DNA of 16,706 bases, from NCBI GenBank assembly GCA_037968655.1, contig JBBKVW010000140.1:1-16706 (forward strand), given 5' to 3'. A model generated the notes under the pieces. It saw only the letters and a list, made by a program, of their open reading frames with translations. It was not told the origin of the DNA and ran no database searches. The stretch's first letter is position 1. The number at the start of each line of letters is the position of its first letter. This document shows positions 1 to 6,124 of the stretch, in pieces. The position numbers and the translations under genes are program-made. The DNA comes from CAISIP01 sp037968655. GTDB taxonomy: Bacteria; Pseudomonadota; Gammaproteobacteria; Burkholderiales; Burkholderiaceae_C.

Positions 1-272
1 GTCCTGGCGCGCGCCACGGGCGCCGGCGCCGGGGCGGGGCGGGTTGTCTCTGGCACCGCTGCTGCAGCTTGCGCTGGCGGCAGAGCCACCGGTGCCTTGA
101 TCTGTACGCTGCGCGTGGAGAACACGCGGGTCGTCAGCCGGGTCGGCGCATCCAGGCTTTGGGCGACGTTGTGCAGCACCAACGTGTGGGCCGCCATGAC
201 GGCCGTTCCCAGGACCAGAACGGTGCGCAAGCCGGGTGTCACGGGCGTCAAGGGTCTTGTTGCCGCGGCCAT
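1..272 (-). CDS. DUF3108-like membrane-anchored protein, N-terminal part (truncated by window edge)
   Basis: An open frame runs on the minus strand from an ATG at 272 to the window edge without a stop (90 codons visible). The product has a basic N-terminus, one hydrophobic segment at about residues 15-34, then a TRVFSTRSV stretch and a long Ala/Pro-rich linker from about residue 60. A signal anchor followed by 'FxTRS' and a Pro/Ala linker is the usual beginning of Burkholderiales proteins that carry a C-terminal DUF3108 domain. That domain would lie outside the window, so the family call is inference from a low-complexity N-terminus. The gene is divergent from the FAH-family gene, with a 229-bp gap between them. 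The start is the first ATG of the frame; no strong Shine-Dalgarno sequence was noted. Confidence 0.55.
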   Translation of the reverse strand, partial: MAAATRPLTPVTPGLRTVLVLGTAVMAAHTLVLHNVAQSLDAPTRLTTRVFSTRSVQIKAPVALPPAQAAAAVPETTRPAPAPAPVARAR

Positions 273-409
273 GGCATCAGTCCTTGATGGCCAGCTCAGT
301 CGACCGTGGCCGCGCAGCCAGTGTCAACGCGCACCGCAACGCATGGCGGGCTTCGAACCTGGGGATGCCGGCGCGGGCCTTGTGCATAATCTGGGCGCTC
401 GGTGTTTCG

Positions 410-424
410 ACTGGTTGAACCAGT
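410..424. promoter_or_regulatory. Perfect 7-bp inverted repeat resembling a GntR/FadR-family operator
   Basis: ACTGGTT, one G, then AACCAGT form a perfect dyad. It contains the core TGGT-N3-ACCA, which is the operator form known for the FadR/PdhR branch of GntR regulators. It lies 78 bp upstream of the FAH-family start and 138 bp from the divergent minus-strand start, so it could control either gene. No GntR gene is in the window. The dyad is seen directly; the regulator class is inference. Confidence 0.4.
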
Positions 425-501
425 TTAACAATGCGACATGCGCGAGCACGTTGCGCTGGGCAAGCCACCGGACACCACCACAGCGACACGACCCCACACC
501 C

Positions 502-1509
502 ATGAAATTTGCCACCATCAAAGACGGATCGCGCGACGGCCAGTTGCTGGTCGTCGCGCGCGATCTCGGCACGGCGCACTTTGCCAGCGGCGTTGCCGAT
601 CGATTGCAGACGGTGCTGGACGACTGGAACTTCATCTCGCCGCAGCTGCAGGACCTGTACGACACGCTGAACCAGGGCAAGGCCCGGCACGCCTTCCCGT
701 TCGATCCGCGCCAGTGCATGGCGCCGCTGCCGCGCGCCTACCAGTGGGCCGACGGCTCGGCCTACCTCAACCATGTGGAGCTGGTACGGGCCGCACGTGA
801 CGCCAAGGTGCCTGAGTCCTACTACACCGAGCCGCTGATGTACCAGGGCGGCAGCGACGATTTTCTGGGCCCCTGTGACGAGGTGATCTGCCGATCGGAA
901 GACTACGGCATCGATTTCGAGGCCGAGATCGCCGTCATCACAAGCGACGTTCCCATGGCCGCAACGCCGGAGCGCGCGCTGGACGGCATTCGCCTGGTGA
1001 TGCTGGCCAATGACGTCAGCCTGCGCAACCTGGTCCCGGATGAATTGGCCAAGAATTTCGGCTTTTTGCAGAGCAAGCCTGCCACCGCCTTCAGCCCGGT
1101 CGCGGTGACGCTGGACGAACTGGGCGAGGCCTGGACCAAGGGCCGGCTCAACCTGGTGCTGCAATCGCGCTGGAACGGACGCAAGGTCGGCATGTGCGAG
1201 GCCGGCCCCGAAATGGGCTTTCATTTCGGCCAGCTGATCGCGCATCTGTGCAAGACGCGCAATGTGCGATCAGGCTCCATCATCGGCAGCGGCACCGTGA
1301 GCAACAAGGGCATCGAGGCCAATGGCCGCACCGAGTGGCCCAAGGGTTACAGCTGCATCGCCGAAAAGCGCGCCATCGAGATGATCCAGGATGGCCGGTC
1401 GAGCACCGAGTACATGCGCTACGGCGACACCATCCGGATCGAGATGAAGGGCCGCGACGGGCAGAGCATATTTGGCGCGATCGACCAGACGATTGCCGCG
1501 CCGCGCTGA
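502..1509 (+). CDS. Fumarylacetoacetate hydrolase (FAH) family protein
   Basis: 335-residue member of the FAH fold superfamily, metal-dependent enzymes that hydrolyse C-C bonds or decarboxylate/isomerise acyl-pyruvate-type diketo acids, often in aromatic-compound or tyrosine breakdown. The family metal site is visible: the paired acidic residues in DFEAEIAV (E140, E142) and the Asp of ANDVSLR (D171). The family lysine segment QSKPATAFSP (K192) and the C-terminal GSGTVSNKG loop (262-270) are also present. Length is normal for this Burkholderiales subgroup. The ATG at 502 is chosen because homologues begin with MKxATxKDGSRDG; the frame stays open upstream, but that part lacks family sequence. 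The substrate cannot be fixed from sequence, and no homogentisate or other aromatic pathway genes are adjacent. A GntR-like dyad lies upstream. It converges on the DksA-like gene with a 20-bp gap. Confidence 0.9.
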   Translation: MKFATIKDGSRDGQLLVVARDLGTAHFASGVADRLQTVLDDWNFISPQLQDLYDTLNQGKARHAFPFDPRQCMAPLPRAYQWADGSAYLNHVELVRAARDAKVPESYYTEPLMYQGGSDDFLGPCDEVICRSEDYGIDFEAEIAVITSDVPMAATPERALDGIRLVMLANDVSLRNLVPDELAKNFGFLQSKPATAFSPVAVTLDELGEAWTKGRLNLVLQSRWNGRKVGMCEAGPEMGFHFGQLIAHLCKTRNVRSGSIIGSGTVSNKGIEANGRTEWPKGYSCIAEKRAIEMIQDGRSSTEYMRYGDTIRIEMKGRDGQSIFGAIDQTIAAPR

Positions 1510-1529
1510 GGCCCTGGCGCGCCCCGCTG

Positions 1530-1901
1530 TCAGGCGGCCGCTCGGTTGTGTTCGAGCTTTTCCTGGCAGCTGATGCAGCGCAGCGCCTGGGGCGAGGCCT
1601 CCAGCCGCGCCAGCGGAATCTCGTCGCCGCAGTCCATGCAATCGCCATACACGCCCGCCTCCAGGCGCTTGAGCGCAAGGTCGATGGTGCGCACCGCGGC
1701 TGTCTCGTGTTCATCGAGCGCGAAGTCCATTTCACGGTCGGTCGCGCCCAGGGAACTCGCGACTTCGTTCTGGCCGAACGTGTCTGCCGATGTCGCGCTG
1801 CTGTCCTTGTCGCCGCCACGCAGCCGGCTCAGTTGGTCGCGCAGTACCTGGCGCTGTTCTTCCAGCTTTTTCTTGAACTCCTGGGTCTGGGTCTTGTTCA
1901 T
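1530..1901 (-). CDS. Short DksA/TraR-family zinc-finger protein
   Basis: 123-residue protein with an N-terminal helical, charged region (residues 1-80, likely coiled coil) and a C-terminal C4 zinc finger (C88, C91, C109, C112; GDCMDCGDEIPLARLEA...CISC). Family members bind in the RNA polymerase secondary channel and modulate transcription, often with ppGpp. E. coli DksA is about 150 aa with a DxxDxA motif at the coiled-coil tip. Here the equivalent stretch reads about GATDRE, keeping only one Asp, so this is a DksA-like paralogue and activity on RNA polymerase should not be assumed. The ATG at 1901 is preferred over an in-frame GTG at 1913, because the GTGAGG around 1913-1908 makes a reasonable Shine-Dalgarno sequence for 1901. 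Transcription is divergent from the copper chaperone gene. Confidence 0.85.
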   Translation of the reverse strand: MNKTQTQEFKKKLEEQRQVLRDQLSRLRGGDKDSSATSADTFGQNEVASSLGATDREMDFALDEHETAAVRTIDLALKRLEAGVYGDCMDCGDEIPLARLEASPQALRCISCQEKLEHNRAAA

Positions 1902-2233
1902 GGCATGCCTCACTGCTTGGGTTTATTGCACTGTACGACGCCCCTGCATGGATGCAGGGGCGCGGGGCGACCGGACAATTTGGCGACCCGCAATTCACGG
2001 GCGCATAGTCGACGATCAACCGACCATGGCTTGGTGCCAGGGCGATGCGTTCACTATACGCGGGCCAGGTTCGCGCCAGCGGCGTGGAGGGCCTTTAGCG
2101 GCGCAGGCAGACCCGGGCATCGATAATTGCGGGCCTGCATGTTGCAGGCGGTACGCAGCATGCACCGCGCGCAAGCCGACCGGCGCCAATGGCCCCTGGC
2201 CAAGGCTGAAACTTATCTCGAGGGAGTTCCTGG
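1902..2233. other. Divergent intergenic region between dksA-like and PCuAC genes
   Basis: 332 bp with no supportable gene; short open frames here have no recognisable product. It holds a 24-bp palindrome at 1939-1962 and a second, smaller hairpin at 2133-2149 (GCCTGCA, TGT, TGCAGGC) that shares the CCTGCAT/TGCAGG sequence of the first. A weak sigma70-like pair (TTGGTG 2031-2036, TATACG 2055-2060, 18-bp spacer) points toward the copper chaperone but is too degenerate to call. Promoters for both flanking genes presumably lie here. Confidence 0.5.
1939..1962. promoter_or_regulatory. Perfect 11-bp inverted repeat upstream of dksA-like gene
   Basis: CGCCCCTGCAT and ATGCAGGGGCG are exact reverse complements separated by two G residues. 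The repeat ends 38 bp upstream of the dksA-like ATG. There is no T-run on either side, so it does not look like an intrinsic terminator. An operator or a 5'-UTR hairpin is more likely. A partial repeat of the same CCTGCA/TGCAGG theme occurs at 2133-2149. Confidence 0.5.
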
Positions 2234-2704
2234 ATGCAATTGAAATCGCGCTGGCGCCTGGCCAAAGCCATGTTGACCCTGGCCGTATATTGGGGCGCCA
2301 ATTCGGCCCTTGCGCAGGCGGTGGACATCCGCGACGCCTGGGTGCGCACCACCGTGCCAGGCCAAAGGGCGACCGGCGCTTTCATGAAGATCACTGCGCG
2401 CGAGAACCTGCGCCTGGTGTCGCTGTCCTCGCCCTTGGCAGGTGTTGCGCAAATTCACAGCATGTCGATGGATGGCGGCGTCATGAAGATGCGCGCGCTG
2501 GACGAGGGTATTGAACTGCCGGCCGGCAAGGCAGTGGAGCTCAAACCCGGCGCAAACCACATCATGTTGATGGACCTCAAGGCGGCGCTTCCCAACAACA
2601 GCAGCATGCCCCTGACACTGGTTTTCAAGGACGCCAAGGGTGTGCAAAGCCAGGTGGAACTCAAGCTCCCTGTTTCGGCGTCGGGTGTGGTCCACAAACA
2701 CTGA
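2234..2704 (+). CDS. Periplasmic PCuAC-type copper(I) chaperone (DUF461)
   Basis: 156-residue exported protein. Residues 1-29 form a Sec signal peptide (basic start, hydrophobic MLTLAVYWGANSALA, cleavage near AQA). The mature part is the PCuAC fold, which binds Cu(I) and delivers it to cytochrome oxidase assembly in the periplasm. The family signature H-x10-M-x(21-22)-H-x-M is seen as H75, M86, H109 and M111, with extra Met at 77, 79 and 84 and a His-Lys-His C-terminus. The ATG at 2234 follows a GAGGGAG Shine-Dalgarno sequence (about 2219-2225). No Sco or oxidase gene is adjacent, so its client is not indicated by context. Length is normal. Confidence 0.9.
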   Translation: MQLKSRWRLAKAMLTLAVYWGANSALAQAVDIRDAWVRTTVPGQRATGAFMKITARENLRLVSLSSPLAGVAQIHSMSMDGGVMKMRALDEGIELPAGKAVELKPGANHIMLMDLKAALPNNSSMPLTLVFKDAKGVQSQVELKLPVSASGVVHKH

Positions 2705-2875
2705 ACGCGGGTGCGCGCCCGACACTGCGCGCCCGTGCGAAAGTGACGTCGCGCGTCGCAGGGCCATTGTCGAGTGCGCCCCCTTGCGCCCACGGCGTTG
2801 CTGCGGGTCGTCATGCGCGGCGCATTGCGGTAAGCTGTGGCTGGGTCAATCATGGCCGGACACTCTGGAGACAAC

Positions 2876-3550
2876 ATGAGCGAAACAGTCAACAACGGCT
2901 TTGGCAAGTTTGTTCCGGGCTTCGACTTTCTGCAGAACCTGGCCAAGGGCGCCAGCCAATCGATTCCGCAAATACCCAATCTTGCGAACTGGGTCTCGCC
3001 CTCGCTGAACGTGGAGGAGCTGGAAAAGCGGATCGAGGAACTGCGTGCGGTGCATTTCTGGCTGGAGCAGAATTCGCGCGCATTGGGCGCGACGATTCAG
3101 GCGCTGGAGGTGCAGAAGATGACCCTGGCCACGCTCAAGGGCATGAATTTCAATATCGGAGATGTCGCCAATGCCTTCAAGCTCAAGGCGGCCGATTCGG
3201 TCGCCAGCGGCGTGCAGATGGCGACCGAGCGCGCGACCAGCACCGCCAAGACACTGTCGGGTGCTGCAACGGCAGTGTCGGACGCAGCAATATCCAGCAG
3301 CAAGAAGTCCAGGTCCAAGGCGGCGCCAGGTGTTGGCAGCTTGATAGATCCAATGCAGCTATGGGGCTCGCTGACCCAGCAGTTCCAGCAGATCGCTGCC
3401 AGTGCGGTGCAGGAAGCCAGCCGCAAGACCGCCGTCGATGCGACCCGCAACATGGGCACCGGCCTGGCCAAGGAAGCAGTCAAGGCCGGCAAGAAGGCTG
3501 CCGCGGCGCGCAAGACGCGCCGCAAGCCCAGCGCGCGGGGCAAGTCCTGA
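2876..3550 (+). CDS. phaM: PhaM-type polyhydroxyalkanoate granule regulatory protein
   Basis: 224 residues. The N-terminal block PGFDFLQNLAKGA (14-26) and the helical segment SLNVEELEKRIEELRAVHFWLEQNSRALGATIQALEVQKM (given here as positions 43-82) are characteristic of PhaM, described in Ralstonia eutropha as binding PHB synthase PhaC and DNA, so that it activates synthesis and distributes granules with the nucleoid. The middle is Ala/Ser-rich and helical. The C-terminus (204-224) is Lys/Arg/Ala-rich like the DNA-binding tails of that protein. It is somewhat shorter than the roughly 260-aa R. eutropha protein, mainly in the tail. The ATG at 2876 has GGAG five bases upstream and matches the family N-terminus. 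No phaC or phaP gene is in the window. Confidence 0.85.
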   Translation: MSETVNNGFGKFVPGFDFLQNLAKGASQSIPQIPNLANWVSPSLNVEELEKRIEELRAVHFWLEQNSRALGATIQALEVQKMTLATLKGMNFNIGDVANAFKLKAADSVASGVQMATERATSTAKTLSGAATAVSDAAISSSKKSRSKAAPGVGSLIDPMQLWGSLTQQFQQIAASAVQEASRKTAVDATRNMGTGLAKEAVKAGKKAAAARKTRRKPSARGKS

Positions 3551-3590
3551 TCCTGGCGCATGTGACCTGGCCCAAGCTGGTTCCTGCCTG

Positions 3591-4859
3591 ATGCAACTTT
3601 TCGCCCATGCCCACGCGACGCATCCGCAATGGAACATGGCGGCGGGGCTGGTGCTGGCACAGTTGCGTGCGCAAATGGCCCGGCCAGAGTACGCGAACGC
3701 GCCTACGCTGGCGCTGCTGTACATCACCGATCACTACGCTGCATCAGCCCAGGACATCCTGGACCACCTGAGCGCCGAGTTGCCGGGCGTGACCGACTGG
3801 TCAGGCACGGTGGGCGTGGGCGTGGCGTCCAACAATGTCGAATATTTCGACGAGCCGGCCATGGCGGTGATGCTGTGTGACCTGCCGAGCGACCAGTACC
3901 GGGTGTTTTCCGGCGTGGCGCCGCTGGGCCTGGGTTTTGAGGCCTATACCGCGCTGGTACATGCCGACCCCGCCACCCACGACCTGGCCGAACTGGTGCA
4001 GGAGATGGCTGCCCGCACCGCCTCGGGCTACCTGTTTGGCGGTCTGTCGGCCAGCCGCAGCCAGACCGTGCAGTTCGCCGCCAGCGGCGACGGCAATATC
4101 CGCGGCCATGGCGCTGCGCGCGGGGTGTTCAGTGGTGGTCTCAGCGGCGTGGCGTTTGGACCGGATGTGCATCTGATCTCGCGCGTCACCCAGGGCTGCC
4201 AGCCGGTATCGGCCTTTCGCCGCGTGACCGAGGCCGATCAGAACCTGGTGGTGGCGATCGACGGCGAGCCGGCGCTCGACGTATTGCTGCGCGAACTCGA
4301 CGTCTCGCTGGACCGCCCGCAGGAGGCGCTCGACGCTATCCGCGCGACCCTGGTCGGCCTGGTGCGCGGCACTGCTGACGACGGCGCGCAGGCGCTCGGG
4401 CGGGGCGGCAATTTCGGCAACGACGTGATCGTGCGCCACATCATCGGCCTGGACCCGGCCCGGCGTGGCATCGCCATTGCCGAGCAGGCCAGCGTCGGCA
4501 TGCAACTGGCTTTTTGCCAGCGCAACATGCAGGCGGCGCGCGCCGACCTGATCCGTATCTGCGCCGAAATCCGCGAAGAGTTCGAGCCGCTGGAGCTGAC
4601 CATGGAAACGGCTACGGCGCTGGCGGCATCCGAGGCCGACGCCGCAGCGCACCCGGCACGCGGCATTGCCGGCGCGGTCTACGTCAGTTGCTCGGGTCGA
4701 GGCGGGCCACATTTCGGTGCGCCCAGTGCCGAACTGCAGATCGTGCGCCGTGCGCTGGGCGATGTGCCCCTGGTCGGCTTTTTCGCCGGTGGCGAGATTG
4801 CGCGCCATCATCTGTATGGCTACACCGGCGTGTTGACGGTGTTTGCGCAACGCGCGTAG
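3591..4859 (+). CDS. FIST-domain signal transduction protein
   Basis: 422-residue soluble protein made of FIST_N (about 35-225) followed by FIST_C (about 226-410). FIST is a proposed small-ligand (possibly amino-acid) sensory domain. The C-terminal signature is clear: SCSGRGGPHFG (366-376) and VPLVGFFAGGEI (392-403), followed by the closing YGYTGVLTVF. The N-terminal part shows YLFGGLSASR (147-156) and SGGLSGVAFG (181-190). No signal peptide, membrane helix or output domain (kinase, MCP, GGDEF) is attached, so it is a stand-alone FIST protein, as is common in Burkholderiales. The ATG at 3591 is the natural start 40 bp after phaM; its Shine-Dalgarno sequence is weak. The ligand and partner are unknown. 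Confidence 0.85.
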   Translation: MQLFAHAHATHPQWNMAAGLVLAQLRAQMARPEYANAPTLALLYITDHYAASAQDILDHLSAELPGVTDWSGTVGVGVASNNVEYFDEPAMAVMLCDLPSDQYRVFSGVAPLGLGFEAYTALVHADPATHDLAELVQEMAARTASGYLFGGLSASRSQTVQFAASGDGNIRGHGAARGVFSGGLSGVAFGPDVHLISRVTQGCQPVSAFRRVTEADQNLVVAIDGEPALDVLLRELDVSLDRPQEALDAIRATLVGLVRGTADDGAQALGRGGNFGNDVIVRHIIGLDPARRGIAIAEQASVGMQLAFCQRNMQAARADLIRICAEIREEFEPLELTMETATALAASEADAAAHPARGIAGAVYVSCSGRGGPHFGAPSAELQIVRRALGDVPLVGFFAGGEIARHHLYGYTGVLTVFAQRA

Positions 4860-5076
4860 CGCGCCGGCTCCCGCTGCTGCCTTCTCCCGCCGCCGGCCAG
4901 GACTGCGCGGCTTGTCGCTCTGGCGACAAAAGCTGACGCTTGGTGCGACAGTCTGGCGGACTTTTCGCCATTTACTGTCAGAATACGACCAATTCCACAA
5001 CAAATCCGACGAAGTCGGGATTGTTGCTGTTCCGTATAGCTGTCGATCCATTGGCGCCAGACTCTGGCGAAGCAGC
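4860..5076 (+). promoter_or_regulatory. Repeat-rich leader of the GlxA/GbdR-type regulator gene
   Basis: 217 bp, visibly more AT-rich in its second half than the flanking genes, with at least three dyads. (1) TTGTCG-N6-CGACAA at 4912-4929. (2) An imperfect 13-bp stem at 4998-5026 with a GAA loop. (3) CGCCAGA-C-TCTGGCG at 5055-5069, ending 7 bp before the ATG. The heptamer TCTGGCG occurs three times (4919, 4952, 5063), and GCGACA occurs twice 22 bp apart (4923 and 4945), a spacing near two helical turns as in AraC-family sites. Autoregulation by the adjacent AraC-type protein is the simplest inference. Confidence 0.5.
4912..4929. promoter_or_regulatory. TTGTCG-N6-CGACAA inverted repeat, putative operator
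   Basis: Perfect 6-bp arms separated by CTCTGG. The second arm (GCGACA at 4923-4928) recurs at 4945-4950. A close relative, TGTCG-N5-CGACA, occurs at 7771-7785 upstream of the corrinoid operon. It is a candidate binding site for the GbdR-like regulator encoded just downstream. The repeats are seen; the binding is inferred. Confidence 0.4.
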
Positions 5077-6111
5077 ATGAGCGATCACGGTCGGGTTCCC
5101 GTCACGCAGTTGCCGAAACACCGCTTCGTGTTTCTCACCTTGCCCAGTTACACCATGATCGCGCTGGCGAGCGCCGTCGATGCGCTGCGCATGGCGAACC
5201 GGGTCAGCAAGCGTGAACTCTATGAGTGGTCGATCGCCACGCTGGACGGCATACCCGCCGTGGCCAGCAATGGCCTGTCGATGTCGCCTACGGTGATGCT
5301 GGACGAGGCCGGGCCGGCCAATATCGTCTTTGTCGTGGGCGGCGTGCAGGTCGAGCGCGCCACCACGTCGGCCGTTCTGGGCGCGCTGCGCCGGCTGGCG
5401 CAGCGGCATGTGTCGCTGGGTTCGCTGTGCACCGGCGGCTATGCACTGGCCAAGGCCGGGCTGCTGGACAAATACCGGGCCGTCATCCACTGGGAGAACA
5501 TGACCGCGCTGCGCGAGGAGTTTCCGCGCGTGATCTTCTCCGACCAGCTGTTCGCGATCGACCGCGACCGCTACACCTGCACCGGCGGCGTCGCGCCACT
5601 GGACCTGATGCTGCACATCATCAAGCAGCACCAGGGCCGCGACATCGCGCCGCTGATCTCCGAGCAGTTCATCCTGGACCGGATCCGCAACGACCAGGAC
5701 CGCCAGCACATACCGCTGCAGGCGCGCGTCGGCCTGTTTCACGAGAACCTGATCGAAGCCGCCGCGCTGATGGAGGCCAATATCGAGGAGCCGCTGTCGC
5801 TGGACGAGATCGCCTCGCTGGTGGGCGTGTCGCGGCGCCAGATCGAGCGCCTGTTCAAGCGCTACGTCGGCCAGGTGCCGACCAAGTACTACCTGGACAT
5901 GCGGCTGCGCCGCGCGCGCGAACTGCTGTTGCAGACCGCGATGTCCATCATGCAGGTGGCGGTTGCCTGCGGCTTCCAGTCGCCGCCGCATTTCTCCAAG
6001 TGCTACCGCATGCTGTTCGGCTACACGCCCAGCGCCGAGCGCCAGGCCAGCCGGGCCGGCATGATGGCTTCGGGCATAGTGCAGGGCAGGGTTGAGTCGC
6101 CCGTGGTCTGA
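5077..6111 (+). CDS. GlxA-family transcriptional regulator (DJ-1/PfpI-like domain plus AraC HTH), GbdR-like
   Basis: 344 residues. Residues about 16-190 form a DJ-1/PfpI-like sensor domain (SLCTGGYALAKAGLLDKYRAV at the nucleophile-elbow position, C118). Residues about 225-325 form the double AraC helix-turn-helix (LSLDEIASLVGVSRRQIERLF at 240-260; IMQVAVACGFQSPPHFSKCYR at 291-311). Details such as ASAVDALRMANR, VIHWENMTALREEFP and EQFILDRIR resemble Pseudomonas GbdR, the glycine-betaine/dimethylglycine-responsive activator, and its CdhR/SouR relatives, so a quaternary-amine effector is plausible. This fits the choline/betaine genes at 14197-16706. The ATG at 5077 matches family N-termini; the longer open frame lacks homology. 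It ends 13 bp from the convergent carboxypeptidase gene. Its leader has candidate operators. The effector is inference. Confidence 0.88.
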   Translation: MSDHGRVPVTQLPKHRFVFLTLPSYTMIALASAVDALRMANRVSKRELYEWSIATLDGIPAVASNGLSMSPTVMLDEAGPANIVFVVGGVQVERATTSAVLGALRRLAQRHVSLGSLCTGGYALAKAGLLDKYRAVIHWENMTALREEFPRVIFSDQLFAIDRDRYTCTGGVAPLDLMLHIIKQHQGRDIAPLISEQFILDRIRNDQDRQHIPLQARVGLFHENLIEAAALMEANIEEPLSLDEIASLVGVSRRQIERLFKRYVGQVPTKYYLDMRLRRARELLLQTAMSIMQVAVACGFQSPPHFSKCYRMLFGYTPSAERQASRAGMMASGIVQGRVESPVV

Positions 6112-6124
6112 GCCGCACCGGGTC

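Noticed and set aside
97..501. N-terminal extension of the FAH-family gene
   Set aside because: The frame is open but the extra 135 codons overlap the divergent gene and an operator-like dyad and lack family sequence; the start at 502 fits homologues.
2031..2060. Sigma70-like promoter TTGGTG / TATACG
   Set aside because: Both hexamers are poor matches and the spacer is 18; not distinguishable from chance.
3801..5078. Long minus-strand open frame opposite the FIST gene
   Set aside because: It is a GC-rich shadow of the FIST coding frame; composition is His/Gln/Ala/Arg-rich with no family motif.
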